IMG/VR virus record: IMGVR_UViG_3300021378_001388
Location: 1-64,000 of that record
Source: a virus
DNA: 64,000 nt
Direction: 5' to 3' (one strand)
Of the stretch, positions 8,546-16,521 are shown in pieces (position 1 is the first letter of the stretch; each line of letters begins with the position of its first letter). Under the pieces are notes generated by a model. That model was not told the DNA's origin, made no database searches, and was given only the letters and a program-made list of their open reading frames with translations. A program made the translations under genes and the position numbers.

Positions 8546-8734
8546 TTATTTTTGAATTATTTTTGAATATGCTTCTTCAAAGCCTTCTTCCCATTCTGAT
8601 AATGGGGCTCCGTCACAGCCTGCTCTCCATACACGATTAAAGTATCCTTCGGCGCAAGATAACACTGTCGATTCCGACGTGTTAAAGTGTCCTTTTACCA
8701 TCCAAAACATTCTGTACGCTTCTTTATGTGACAT
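8546..8734 (-). CDS. Small protein of unknown function
   Basis: Sixty-two residues, hydrophilic, with two Cys and several aromatic residues; begins MSHKEAYRMF. It follows the methyltransferase by 43 nt on the same strand, and its end lies next to the -35 box of the tctA promoter. No family recognised. Confidence 0.55.
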   Translation of the reverse strand: MSHKEAYRMFWMVKGHFNTSESTVLSCAEGYFNRVWRAGCDGAPLSEWEEGFEEAYSKIIQK

Positions 8735-8777
8735 ACGTATATTTACTCAATATACGAATCGTTAGCGTAAACATAGG

Positions 8778-9455
8778 TTATTTTTTACGTAATACGAAAT
8801 AAAATCTGTTATTGTCGTCTTGTCGTAATGTTAAGACATCACAGTTAAGATATTGTGCGGCGTTTGAAATAAAGACTGGGTCCCAGTCATAAAAATTAAT
8901 CCATTTAGCCGCTGGACGATTGTGTTGAATTCCTGGATTAACTCTGAAATATAAGAAACCACCTGACTTGACCATGCCTACTACATTTTCAAGTTCACCA
9001 AGTATCTTATCACTACTACCAAAATTGATACTACCTAGACAGATAGCAACATCATATTCGACTTCTGGGTTATAATCTAGTGTATGAACACTGATATCTG
9101 CTCTATCATTATATGGGTCAATACCAGTTAAGTTTTGTATCTTTCCTTTAAACTCGTTATACCCACAACCGATATCAATTACGTTACCTGGATTCATTGC
9201 ATTCACTTCATCAATGATTGCAAGTCCACTATATTTAAATTTCTTTGTTTCTGCTTGCCAGACTTTACCAAAGTAATTTTTCAATACTGCTCTATCGATT
9301 TGTTCTGCTAATGCGTGAACTTCTGTATCATCAATTTGATTCAGTTCAATATCAAATACACCATTTACAACTTGGCAATATGCATGTTTATCCTGTAATA
9401 GACTTGGGTTGTTTTTAAGAATTCTATCTAATTCGTTTAATATTTTTAAGTTCAT
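8778..9455 (-). CDS. SAM-dependent methyltransferase
   Basis: A 225-residue class I methyltransferase. Motif I is VIDIGCGYNEFKG (about residue 91), followed by an acidic strand end (LTGIDPYND), motif IV-like DVAICLGSINFG and the post-IV strand GGFLYFRVNPG. The target cannot be inferred: there is no NPPY or PC motif of DNA methylases, so a small molecule, RNA or protein substrate is more likely. It overlaps the upstream zinc-ribbon gene by ATGA and shares its promoter at 9592-9620. Confidence 0.8.
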   Translation of the reverse strand: MNLKILNELDRILKNNPSLLQDKHAYCQVVNGVFDIELNQIDDTEVHALAEQIDRAVLKNYFGKVWQAETKKFKYSGLAIIDEVNAMNPGNVIDIGCGYNEFKGKIQNLTGIDPYNDRADISVHTLDYNPEVEYDVAICLGSINFGSSDKILGELENVVGMVKSGGFLYFRVNPGIQHNRPAAKWINFYDWDPVFISNAAQYLNCDVLTLRQDDNNRFYFVLRKK

Positions 9456-9583
9456 TTTTGTTCCTTCTTAAAGCCCCAATCAATCAAATACTTATGACTG
9501 CAATTTGGGCACGGTGATGGCATTTGAGTGATAAATCTATATCCACACTGTAGGCATTCCATATCGTGTTCTATTTGTTTCAT
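9452..9583 (-). CDS. 43-residue zinc-ribbon protein
   Basis: A short frame with ATG at 9583 and a TGA that overlaps the methyltransferase ATG by 4 nt. Two CxxC knuckles (CLQC and CPNC) 15 residues apart define a zinc ribbon. The -10 box of a TTGCAT/TATAAT promoter ends only 8 nt before the ATG, so the mRNA would be nearly leaderless. Small ribbons like this bind nucleic acid or the partner protein; translational coupling suggests a partner of the methyltransferase. Confidence 0.75.
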   Translation of the reverse strand: MKQIEHDMECLQCGYRFITQMPSPCPNCSHKYLIDWGFKKEQK

Positions 9584-9591
9584 ATATTAGT

Positions 9592-9620
9592 ATTATAACA
9601 CAAATAATTATATTATGCAA
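9592..9620 (-). promoter_or_regulatory. Sigma70-like promoter for the zinc-ribbon/methyltransferase pair
   Basis: Minus strand TTGCAT (9615-9620), 17 nt, TATAAT (9592-9597). The predicted +1 falls at or just before the ATG at 9583, and no ribosome-binding site is present. Confidence 0.65.
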
Positions 9621-9629
9621 TAGTTATTA

Positions 9630-10307
9630 TCAATATTGTACATCATATGTTATTGCTAAATGTTTACTCGGTTTATTTGGTTGATGAACTTTTATGTTTC
9701 CTACAGTTAGACCTTTGATGTTTGATATCATTCTATCTAGGTTAAATTTATTACCGTGAGGATGAACAAATGTGTCGTAGTCATTGAGATATGATGTGAA
9801 ACCGTAACCTTTGATGAGGTCGTCTAATTCTTTAAAATCACCAGGCTTGTGATGAAAGTCTCCTGCTATTATACAGTTTGTGTTCTGAAGTTTATTCAGT
9901 AAAAATTCAATATCTTCTAGTGTATGTTTATGTATTATAGTATTGCCATCAGGATAACAAGGTAATACACTACAATATACAATCTTGTCGATACCTGTGC
10001 ATAATGCTTTAGAGCCTTGGAAATTATCTCCTGTTGCTCTAACTATATCTTTGCTTGGTAAATTAAACGATATACAAGATTCAAATTTTGATTTACCGTG
10101 AAATCTTGCTATACCTACATATAAAGATTTTCTTGCATTAGGTATACTTCTTTCTAAGTGAATCTCTTTTATATTTGGTCCTGACAATTCGCTCTTAATT
10201 GGCAGTCTTTGAAATAATGCGTAATCTACATCTTTGGTTACTTCTCCAAAATAATCACTTCCGTGATTAAAACAGTCCGTATTATATTGGAGTATACTGT
10301 GTCTCAC
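9630..10307 (-). CDS. Endonuclease/exonuclease/phosphatase-family hydrolase
   Basis: A 225-residue DNase I-like (EEP) protein. Diagnostic motifs appear in order: CIIAGDFHHKPGDF (the GDFN-type metal/base motif), NLDRMISN (LDR-type motif) and a C-terminal SKHLAITYDV (the S-D/K-H motif). EEP enzymes cleave DNA, RNA, nucleotides or phospholipids. The N-terminal metal-binding Glu motif is less obvious. It lies 6 nt after clpS and is probably on the same transcript. A role in host nucleic acid degradation is plausible but unproven. Confidence 0.75.
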   Translation of the reverse strand: MRHSILQYNTDCFNHGSDYFGEVTKDVDYALFQRLPIKSELSGPNIKEIHLERSIPNARKSLYVGIARFHGKSKFESCISFNLPSKDIVRATGDNFQGSKALCTGIDKIVYCSVLPCYPDGNTIIHKHTLEDIEFLLNKLQNTNCIIAGDFHHKPGDFKELDDLIKGYGFTSYLNDYDTFVHPHGNKFNLDRMISNIKGLTVGNIKVHQPNKPSKHLAITYDVQY

Positions 10308-10313
10308 AGTAAA

Positions 10314-10631
10314 TTAAGTCGTTGGCTCTAAAGATACTGATAAAGGATAATTTGCAACTCGGCTTGCTTTGACTGTCTCTTCAACTTTTTGTTCTGCGAT
10401 TTCTAAGTTGTACATTCCTACGATTGCTTTTTCGTCTGTATGTATCTTATGGGCTAAATCAGCCGATGTGTCTTGGTCATGATTAAACAATGCCATAAGT
10501 ATGTCAATAACAAAATCGAACGGAGTCTTATCATCATTGTGCATTACAACATAATACTGCTTCGGTTCGCCTATTGTTAATAACGAATTATCGGACGATT
10601 GTATCTTTTCTTTTTCGTTACTTTCAATCAT
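10314..10631 (-). CDS. clpS: ClpS adaptor protein
   Basis: A 105-residue adaptor. The ClpS core is clear: YYVVMHNDDKTPFDFVIDIL matches the DDxT/P-FVI pocket that recognises N-degrons, and KIHTDEKAIVGMYNLEIAEQKV matches the HxxGxAxxGxYxxEIAExK region, with Gly-to-Glu-type differences. In hosts ClpS brings N-end-rule substrates to ClpAP. The phage also carries clpX and clpP, but no ClpA is seen here. A late-type promoter and the Hsp20 terminator lie just upstream. Confidence 0.92.
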   Translation of the reverse strand: MIESNEKEKIQSSDNSLLTIGEPKQYYVVMHNDDKTPFDFVIDILMALFNHDQDTSADLAHKIHTDEKAIVGMYNLEIAEQKVEETVKASRVANYPLSVSLEPTT

Positions 10632-10655
10632 TATTACTCTCCCTCATATAGTATA

Positions 10656-10662
10656 TATTTAT
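10656..10662 (-). promoter_or_regulatory. Late-type promoter for clpS
   Basis: Minus strand GCATAAATATATAC contains the ATAAATA core 24 nt upstream of the clpS ATG and directly downstream of the Hsp20 terminator, the expected arrangement for a new transcript. Confidence 0.5.
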
Positions 10663-10664
10663 GC

Positions 10665-10694
10665 AAAAAAGAGACAAACATTTCTGTCTGTCTC
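10665..10694 (-). terminator. Factor-independent terminator after hsp20
   Basis: The minus-strand RNA forms a 10-bp stem (GAGACAGACA with TGTTTGTCTC, one G-U pair) closed by a GAAA tetraloop and followed by six T. It lies 42 nt past the hsp20 stop. Confidence 0.85.
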
Positions 10695-10736
10695 CCTTAA
10701 TTATAACTAAATTAGTAGTTAAAGTCAAGTAACTTT

Positions 10737-11162
10737 TTAGTTAATTTTGATAGACTTTGGTTTCTTTTCTTCTGGAACAATGCGTTCTAAAGAAATGTAA
10801 AGCATACCATTTTCCATCTTGGCTTCTACTACCTCAACGTATTCTGCTAATTTCCAAGTTCTTGTAAAACTTCTATTAGCAATGCCCTTGTGTAGATATT
10901 GAATTTCTTCGGACTCTGCTTCTACTTTCTCACCTGTAATAGTAAGAATGCCTTCTTGTACATCGATTTTTAAATCATCTCGTACAAAACCAGCGAGTGC
11001 TAGTGTGATTTGATACTTATCATCACCAGAAGTCTCTACGTTGAAAGGGGGATACCCATTGTTTGTTCCAGTATTGAACGTTTGAAAGTCTTCGACCAAT
11101 CGGTCAAATCCTAGCATTGTTCTGTGGAAGTCGGGCAGGGTTAATGTTGTAACTCTTGTCAT
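10737..11162 (-). CDS. hsp20: Small heat-shock protein Hsp20 (IbpA-like)
   Basis: About 141 residues with an alpha-crystallin domain. The IbpA-type N-terminus FHRTMLGFDRLVEDF is followed by NVETSGDDKYQITLALAGF, KIDVQEGILTITGEK and LAEYVEVVEAKMENGMLYISLERIVPEEKKP. These ATP-independent holdases keep unfolded proteins soluble. I start at the ATG at 11162 because AAGGAG lies 7 nt before it; an upstream ATG would add 8 residues including the SD region. The 100-nt leader folds into hairpins that look like a ROSE RNA thermometer. It ends in a strong terminator. Confidence 0.93.
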   Translation of the reverse strand: MTRVTTLTLPDFHRTMLGFDRLVEDFQTFNTGTNNGYPPFNVETSGDDKYQITLALAGFVRDDLKIDVQEGILTITGEKVEAESEEIQYLHKGIANRSFTRTWKLAEYVEVVEAKMENGMLYISLERIVPEEKKPKSIKIN

Positions 11163-11169
11163 AATTTTT

Positions 11170-11246
11170 CTCCTTATATTAAGCAAGTTATTATTGTTTG
11201 AGACCCTTTCGGCATCTCTGTAATATACTAAACACTATTGCTTAGT
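11170..11246 (-). promoter_or_regulatory. Candidate ROSE-like RNA thermometer in the hsp20 leader
   Basis: In the minus-strand RNA, CUUGCUU (11181-11187) can pair with the Shine-Dalgarno AAGGAG (11170-11175) around a 5-nt loop, with the G of UUGCU bulged. This is the signature of ROSE elements that control proteobacterial hsp20 genes. Two further hairpins precede it: a GAAA-capped stem at 11200-11218 and an 8-bp stem at 11227-11246. Multi-hairpin leaders are usual for ROSE. Seen in sequence; thermosensing is inferred. Confidence 0.6.
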
Positions 11247-11263
11247 ACACTCTTATTTAGTCT

Positions 11264-11506
11264 TTATAAACCAATTTTCTCGGAAAATAACACTAAATCT
11301 TTTGCGGGACCTACATCACAAGGTAAGCCTCCATGTTCTTCTATGTACGCTGTTAGTACTGCTTTGTACCAATTCTGCGAGTTATGATGTGCTAATTTAT
11401 TAAAACGTGCTATTCCATGACTTGTTCCGTCCATAGTTAGCAATGCTCTAGCGGACTCTTTCTGGAGAGTTCTTACATCTAGTGTTTCAATTACATCAAT
11501 TGCCAT
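11264..11506 (-). CDS. Conserved-looking small protein of unknown function
   Basis: An 80-residue soluble protein (MAIDVIETLD start) whose ATG overlaps the S21 stop by one base. It is therefore translationally linked to S21 and IF-3. No motif recognised; the single Cys and two adjacent His (AHHN) do not define a metal site. Confidence 0.6.
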   Translation of the reverse strand: MAIDVIETLDVRTLQKESARALLTMDGTSHGIARFNKLAHHNSQNWYKAVLTAYIEEHGGLPCDVGPAKDLVLFSEKIGL

Positions 11507-11769
11507 TAATACATTCTTTTCTTACGTAATACATTCTTTGCTTGTTCACGCTTTGTGCGTTGTTTGGCAGCCGCTTTCATTTTCTTTCTTTTTTCAGTCG
11601 GTTTAATAAATGCTTGACGTTCTCTAACTTCCTGAACTGTTCCTGCATCTGAGCATTTTCTCTTCCAAAGTCTTAATCCTCTTTCGAAGTTGTCGTGCTG
11701 TATTTCTACATGAGTTCCTATTGGTCTTTCTCTGCCTGTAACTTTCTTTTTTGGTGTAAATTTAGCCAT
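11506..11769 (-). CDS. rpsU: Ribosomal protein bS21-like
   Basis: An 87-residue very basic protein. The segment NFERGLRLWKRKCSDAG followed by EVRERQAFIKPTEKRK is the bS21 core, and the tail is rich in Lys/Arg. bS21 sits near the anti-Shine-Dalgarno region of the 30S subunit and affects mRNA selection. It overlaps infC by 8 nt, giving a translation-initiation pair. Phage bS21 proteins are thought to enter host ribosomes and favour phage mRNAs; that role is inferred here. Confidence 0.88.
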   Translation of the reverse strand: MAKFTPKKKVTGRERPIGTHVEIQHDNFERGLRLWKRKCSDAGTVQEVRERQAFIKPTEKRKKMKAAAKQRTKREQAKNVLRKKRMY

Positions 11770-12301
11770 CTTTGTATAGTAGTCCTATTATTCTATTGCC
11801 GTTTAATGCTAAGTTTGAATCCCATTTAAAGTTATCTAAATGTGTTTCAATCGCTTCTTTGAAATGATTAAATACTTCTGACCTATTCGCATTCTCTCTT
11901 CCACGCATCTGAATAGTTATCTTCACTTTTGCACCTTTTTCTAAAAAATCTTGGGCACGATTTAATTTTATAAGTAAATCATGCTCACATATATTAGGTT
12001 TAAACTTTATTTCTTTTGTATCTATCTTTGCCGCTCTGGCTTTTTTAGCCATTTCCTTTTCGTTCTTCTGTAGTTCATATTTATACTTATTTAACTCAAT
12101 GATTCTGGCAACAGGCGGTTCTGCTTTTTCAACAACTAGAACTAAGTCTAAGTTTTCTGCTTTAGCCATATCTAGTGCTTCTTTTTTGCTCATTACTCCT
12201 AATTGGACTCTATCTGGCCCTACTACTCGTAATGTATCAAATTTAATTTGATGGTTAGATACAATCATAGTCTTTTGATTGTTCTTGTAAATTTTACCCA
12301 T
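11762..12301 (-). CDS. infC: Translation initiation factor IF-3
   Basis: A 179-residue protein of near-normal IF-3 length with both domains. N-terminal: VRLxG-like [21 protein letters not shown] and the [15 protein letters not shown] strand. Linker rich in Lys. C-terminal: [42 protein letters not shown], which carries the 30S-binding loop. IF-3 controls start-codon choice and subunit dissociation. It overlaps clpX upstream by 8 nt and rpsU downstream by 8 nt. A phage-borne IF-3 is uncommon and suggests redirection of initiation, including leaderless or weak-SD messages. Confidence 0.93.
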   Translation of the reverse strand: MGKIYKNNQKTMIVSNHQIKFDTLRVVGPDRVQLGVMSKKEALDMAKAENLDLVLVVEKAEPPVARIIELNKYKYELQKNEKEMAKKARAAKIDTKEIKFKPNICEHDLLIKLNRAQDFLEKGAKVKITIQMRGRENANRSEVFNHFKEAIETHLDNFKWDSNLALNGNRIIGLLYKDG

Positions 12302-13547
12302 CTATACCTTGTTCTGCTTTTTTATCATCTTCTGCATACACTAATATAGGGGTATCCACTTCTGCATCAATAAATTCTTTAGTAATAATAACTTTAACTA
12401 AACCTTCTTCTGCCAATTTTGGTAGAGTGAATTGTAATTTCAATAATGATTTTTCTATTACACTTCGTAGTCCTCTTGCACCCGTTGTATCTTCGTGTGC
12501 AATTTTGGCTATTGCGGACAATGTGTCATCGCCCATTTCTAGTTCTACGCCATCTAATGAAAATAACTTTTTGAACTGTGCAACTATACTGTTCTTTGGT
12601 TCAACTAGAATTCTAACTAGTTCTGATTGTGTTAATTCATCTAATCCTACGACTATTGGAAATCTACCCATAAATTCTGGAATCAATCCATATTTAAGAA
12701 GGTCCTGTGTTTTAATATGTTCTCTAGTATTACACGCAGAAGTTTCTTTTTGTTTAGCACCAAACCCAATCCCAGGACTTGTGTTAACTCTGTTCTCTAC
12801 AATCTTGTCAATGCCTACGAATGCACCGCCAACAATGAATAGAATCTTTCTAGTGTCTACTTCAATCATTTCTTGGTTTGGATGTTTACGACCCCCGCCA
12901 GGTGGGACACGAACAACTGTTCCTTCAACGATTTTAAGTAGTGCTTGTTGTACACCTTCACCAGAAACGTCTTTTGTGATTGATAAGTTTTCACCTTTTT
13001 TGGCTTTCTTATCAATTTCATCAATGTAAACAATGCCACGTTCGGCTTTTTCAACATCAAAATCTGCTGAAATAAGTAATCGTTGAACAACATTCTCTAC
13101 ATCTTCACCAACATAACCACTTTCAGTTAATGTAGTTGCATCAATTTGAGCAAACGGAACATCAAGGAACTTAGCAATAGTTTTACCTATCAACGTTTTA
13201 CCTGTGCCACTAGGACCGAAACACAAGATATTAGATTTATCTAATTCGATATCAGTGTCGGTAGAATTGACACGTTTATAATGATTATATACTGCGACTG
13301 CAATTACTTCTTTTGCTTCGTTTTGACCAATAACGTGATTATCCAAATACTCTTTAATTTCTTCTGGAGTAACTGTTGTAGTATCGTAATCAGGATTATC
13401 TACTTTTGATTTTACTTCGTGGATAATGTCATGGCATAAATCAATACACTCATTACAAATGTATTGATTTGGTCCTGCAATTAATGTTTTAATTTCGTTC
13501 TTTGGTTTTCCACAAAATGAACATTTAAACTCTTTATTTTCTGCCAA
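12294..13547 (-). CDS. clpX: ClpX, ATPase subunit of the ClpXP protease
   Basis: A 417-residue full-length ClpX. The N-terminal zinc-binding domain has CSFCGKPK and CNECIDLC. Walker A is [15 protein letters not shown], Walker B is [10 protein letters not shown], the pore-1 loop region GYVGEDVEN is intact, and the IGF loop for ClpP docking appears as PGIGFGAKQ in the usual place. Sensor-2 Arg lies in TTGARGLRS. It unfolds substrates and feeds them to ClpP; the phage encodes its own ClpP at 40702. It lies 17 nt after the shifted-frame ORF of the membrane coiled-coil gene. Confidence 0.96.
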   Translation of the reverse strand: MAENKEFKCSFCGKPKNEIKTLIAGPNQYICNECIDLCHDIIHEVKSKVDNPDYDTTTVTPEEIKEYLDNHVIGQNEAKEVIAVAVYNHYKRVNSTDTDIELDKSNILCFGPSGTGKTLIGKTIAKFLDVPFAQIDATTLTESGYVGEDVENVVQRLLISADFDVEKAERGIVYIDEIDKKAKKGENLSITKDVSGEGVQQALLKIVEGTVVRVPPGGGRKHPNQEMIEVDTRKILFIVGGAFVGIDKIVENRVNTSPGIGFGAKQKETSACNTREHIKTQDLLKYGLIPEFMGRFPIVVGLDELTQSELVRILVEPKNSIVAQFKKLFSLDGVELEMGDDTLSAIAKIAHEDTTGARGLRSVIEKSLLKLQFTLPKLAEEGLVKVIITKEFIDAEVDTPILVYAEDDKKAEQGIDG

Positions 13548-13564
13548 TATTATACCTTTTGCCT

Positions 13565-13821
13565 TTATTTAATATTCGTATCAACGTCATCTAACCAACC
13601 ATCTCGCTTGAATACTTCAGTATTTATCTTACGTTGAACTTCTTCAGGAGTAATTATTTCTTCGACTTCTTCGTCAATCTCGGCATCATCTAAGACAACA
13701 CCTATATTGTCGTCAATTTCTTCGGGTTCCTCAGATGTTGCGATATCTATTACTTCATCATTAGTAATATTATCGCTTATTTTCGGTGAAATGTCAAGTG
13801 ATTTCTTTACTTTTTTTTTTT
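13565..13821 (-). other. -1 frameshift site and C-terminal extension of the membrane coiled-coil protein
   Basis: The upstream gene ends TTC AAA AAA AAA AAG TAA, so an A AAA AAG slippery heptamer, the same as in E. coli dnaX, lies directly before its stop. In the -1 frame translation continues for 81 codons to TAA at 13565. The extension is strongly acidic (many Asp/Glu) and ends in a KRDGWLDDVD-like tail. This frame has no ATG, GTG or TTG start of its own, and it fills the whole gap up to clpX. Either programmed frameshifting or a homopolymer length error (11 A) explains it. Confidence 0.7.
13620..13627 (-). promoter_or_regulatory. Possible late promoter before clpX
   Basis: AGATAAATACTG on the minus strand matches the late core of this genome, 73 nt upstream of clpX. 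It lies inside the -1 frame extension, so chance occurrence in coding sequence is possible. Confidence 0.35.
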
Positions 13822-15297
13822 GAAAGAAAATTTGTCGAATATTTCTTCTTGTCTGCCACCATTATTTCTGTTTTGAAAACTATAGTTTGCCGCAATCAAT
13901 AGTAATACTGCTAATGGGTCAAACACAAAAATGAATACAATGATAAGCCATCTAACTGCTTCATCGATTGTATCGTTGTCTGTGTTATCATAGACCATTT
14001 CTGCGATGTACTTGATAGGTCCTATCTCTGTTGCAATTGCTCTAATCTCACGTTCTAGTTCAAACTTCTGGTCAATCAAAACATCAATAGCATCATCATT
14101 AGCATTTATCGTTAATTGTAGTGCATCTACTTCTGCTGAGTTATCAACCTGTGATACATTTAACAATTCATTTCTTAGTCTATCAAGGATAATTAAAGAA
14201 CCCGCAACTTCTCTATCTGCTTTCTCACGCAATCTTTTGATTTCTTCTCTAGCGGAAGATATTACAGGAGACTCTATACCTCTTGCATCTTCAATTTTCA
14301 CTAGTAATTCCATCTTACGTTCATTTACTGATTGAGTATCTTCACTTCTTAACTTCGTTACCATATTGCTAAGTCTAATACGCTCTTGTTTGTATTGATT
14401 TTCAAAGTCTTTACGAACTTCTGCAATCTTCATTCCTAGTTCAGTTAACTTTACTGCATTTGCTTCATTCCATTCTTTAAGAACTTCTGCATTTCTCCAG
14501 TAACCCCAAGGAATACCAACTACTTGTTGTGCTTTCTTCAAGTCTTCTTGTGTACCAGATTTTGACATCTCTTTAAATGTAGAAATGTCTGATTTGATTT
14601 TGTTAATTTGGTCCTGAAATGGTGCTACTGCATAATCATAACTTGTTGTATCTTTGCCGACATTAGTAATATCATTTTCATACTTCTTGGCTTGTTCTTC
14701 TAGTTTATCAAGTTCTTTATCTAGGCTATCCATTTGATTTAAATATGGTGCAACCTTATCATCATCTTTTGATAGTTCAGTAGTGATGATTACATTCTGT
14801 TCATCGATAGAAGGTTGAATACGAACCATAACATTGTCCATTCTATTTTCTTCTGTATCGATTTGGTCTTGTACTTTTGAAGTATCTGTTTCACCTTCGG
14901 AATCTAATTTTATAATCTTGTTTTCAAGTCTATTATTTGTGCTTTCATATCTAGCCATATCTTGTACGACACGTTCAATACGGGCAGTATTTTCTTCACT
15001 GTCTGCCGCTTGTTCTAAATGTGCTTTTGATAGAAAACCAAAAATACCCATTGAAGTAATAAGCATTAAGATTACTACCGCAATTGTAAGATATGATTTT
15101 AAAAGAAATGGCGCCCTTTTCCAGTTTCTATAAACCCAAGATGCTGAAACTAATTTGCCCACTTCTAATGCTACTGCCATAATGGCAACTGAAACTGCTG
15201 ATGCAGTAAAGATAGCCATAAGACCCGCAACTGAAAACCAAGCGGCAATTGCCGCAATTGTGATGGCGGTTATAAATGTAATTATTGGAAATAACAT
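13807..15297 (-). CDS. Membrane-anchored coiled-coil protein
   Basis: A 496-residue protein in the zero frame, or 577 residues if the -1 frame is read. The N-terminus has three hydrophobic helices (about residues 1-20, 25-48 and 66-90). A long charged coiled-coil region rich in Glu/Lys/Asp follows (about 95-440), then a C-terminal helix (WLIIVFIFVFDPLAVLLLIAA, about 450-470). The topology resembles large envelope-tethered phage proteins of the DUF4407 type, but I cannot confirm a family. Expression could come from the late motif at 15363-15370, with a hairpin-terminator in the leader. Confidence 0.75.
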   Translation of the reverse strand: MLFPIITFITAITIAAIAAWFSVAGLMAIFTASAVSVAIMAVALEVGKLVSASWVYRNWKRAPFLLKSYLTIAVVILMLITSMGIFGFLSKAHLEQAADSEENTARIERVVQDMARYESTNNRLENKIIKLDSEGETDTSKVQDQIDTEENRMDNVMVRIQPSIDEQNVIITTELSKDDDKVAPYLNQMDSLDKELDKLEEQAKKYENDITNVGKDTTSYDYAVAPFQDQINKIKSDISTFKEMSKSGTQEDLKKAQQVVGIPWGYWRNAEVLKEWNEANAVKLTELGMKIAEVRKDFENQYKQERIRLSNMVTKLRSEDTQSVNERKMELLVKIEDARGIESPVISSAREEIKRLREKADREVAGSLIILDRLRNELLNVSQVDNSAEVDALQLTINANDDAIDVLIDQKFELEREIRAIATEIGPIKYIAEMVYDNTDNDTIDEAVRWLIIVFIFVFDPLAVLLLIAANYSFQNRNNGGRQEEIFDKFSFKKKK

Positions 15298-15325
15298 AAT
15301 AAATACCTCCTCTATAATGTAATAA

Positions 15326-15349
15326 AAAAGCCTCTAAGAAGAGGCTTTT
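15326..15349 (-). terminator. Factor-independent terminator after the glycine-zipper gene
   Basis: Ten-bp perfect stem AAAAGCCTCT/AGAGGCTTTT with a 4-nt loop, followed on the minus strand by six T. The stem works in both directions, but minus-strand genes flank it on both sides. Confidence 0.85.
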
Positions 15350-15362
15350 GTTTCTCTCATAT

Positions 15363-15370
15363 GTATTTAT
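15363..15370 (-). promoter_or_regulatory. Late promoter motif before the coiled-coil gene
   Basis: Minus strand CATAAATACATATGAG carries the ATAAATAC core. It lies upstream of the terminator at 15326-15349, so a transcript starting here would carry the hairpin and U-run almost at its 5' end. Confidence 0.5.
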
Positions 15371-15416
15371 GAGATATTATAGCGAAATTGTGTTATCAGT
15401 TATAATAAGTGTGTAC

Positions 15417-15947
15417 TTAATTCAACGATAACGACATTCTTACTGGCACAGTTGACCCTACTGAGTACTGTCTGTCAGTTCTAAAAGTTGGTGTAAAATC
15501 ATCAAATCCATCACCTAACTCTATTGCTACTGTTGTTGAATATCCAGTCACTACTTCGGTTACTGCTCTTACATAAGTAATCTCACACTGTTCTACTTGT
15601 TTGTAACCTACGATTACTTTTTGACCACCGTGGTTCTCGCCTGCTTTCGCACCAAGAATAGCACCGAAGATAGTAGCGGCATCTTTACCAGAACCTTTAC
15701 CTACTTGATTGCCTAGAACCCCACCGATGATAGCACCAGCAATTGCATCACCGGCTGTGCCTTTAGTGTTGCCATAGACAGGAACTTCTACGATGTTACA
15801 AGTCTTTTCTGGAACTTCTCTTATTACATCTTTTACGATAGCAGTACTTGATAAAACTGTACCGTCTATTGAAACACTTGTGCCTGCTGACACATTTGTA
15901 GCAAGTAAACTTAGTCCTAATGTTACTATTGTCAATATATATTTCAT
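15417..15947 (-). CDS. Glycine-zipper 2TM envelope protein
   Basis: A 176-residue exported protein. I start at the ATG at 15947 because AAAGGAG lies 7 nt upstream and a signal peptide follows directly (MKYILTIVTLGLSLLATNVSAG). The centre contains a glycine-zipper 2TM domain (DAIAGAIIGGVLGNQVG, then AATIFGAILGAKAG). This fold is common in SlyB/17-kDa-antigen-type outer membrane proteins. The C-terminus has alternating beta strands. A strong promoter precedes it and a terminator follows, so it is a stand-alone unit. A role in envelope stability or superinfection exclusion is speculative. Confidence 0.82.
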   Translation of the reverse strand: MKYILTIVTLGLSLLATNVSAGTSVSIDGTVLSSTAIVKDVIREVPEKTCNIVEVPVYGNTKGTAGDAIAGAIIGGVLGNQVGKGSGKDAATIFGAILGAKAGENHGGQKVIVGYKQVEQCEITYVRAVTEVVTGYSTTVAIELGDGFDDFTPTFRTDRQYSVGSTVPVRMSLSLN

Positions 15948-15978
15948 TTTTAACTCCTTTAGTTGTTGATTCTTAATT

Positions 15979-16006
15979 ATTATAGCATAAAACCGATTTT
16001 TGTCAA
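15979..16006 (-). promoter_or_regulatory. Strong sigma70-like promoter for the glycine-zipper gene
   Basis: Minus strand AAAAAC followed by TTGACA (16001-16006), a 16-nt spacer and TATAAT (15979-15984). Both hexamers match consensus. It overlaps the last codons of the GNAT gene. Leader about 25 nt with AAAGGAG. Confidence 0.75.
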
Positions 16007-16509
16007 GTTTTTGCTGTTTTTTTAAGTTTATATTCAAAATTTTGTGAAGAATCGTTAATTTTAAGTAATTTTGCACCATTTCTAATGTGAAAATGTGTTG
16101 CCATAGGTGTTAAAGGCGACAATGTGACTACTTTTCTGATATTCGTATTTACAGTGAGATAATCTTTCAGTTTCGCCATAATCTCTTTACCAGCACCTCT
16201 CTTGCGACTCCAAACAGTATATGCCACTGCTGTATTGAAATCTTCTTTAAGATGTGCATTTTGACTTATTAAGTCTAATTCTCGTACACTTTGTGGTACA
16301 TCGTTACAATATGCTACACAAATAACACCTTCAATGTTATCTTCATATTTCAGTCCGTATATCTTACGACTGTAACTAGTTCTAAATTCTAAATCTAATT
16401 CTGGCCTAACTGGGTCTTCACTGACATCAATATCTGTTAGTTCTACAAGTTCAGTTCCCTTAACCCAATGAAAAAAGTCATCAAGTCGTGTCTTAAATGT
16501 TTTCATCAA
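16003..16509 (-). CDS. GNAT-family acetyltransferase
   Basis: A 168-residue protein. The GNAT core is visible: IEGVICVAYCNDVP strand pair, AVAYTVWSRKRGAGKEIMAKLKDYL containing the acetyl-CoA pyrophosphate loop RKRGAG, and the C-terminal THFHIRNGAKLL strand/helix. The acceptor is unknown; protein N-termini, ribosomal proteins or antibiotics are all options. It follows ferredoxin by 12 nt and is in the same run of small genes. Confidence 0.75.
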   Translation of the reverse strand: MMKTFKTRLDDFFHWVKGTELVELTDIDVSEDPVRPELDLEFRTSYSRKIYGLKYEDNIEGVICVAYCNDVPQSVRELDLISQNAHLKEDFNTAVAYTVWSRKRGAGKEIMAKLKDYLTVNTNIRKVVTLSPLTPMATHFHIRNGAKLLKINDSSQNFEYKLKKTAKT

Positions 16510-16521
16510 TATATTATTCCT

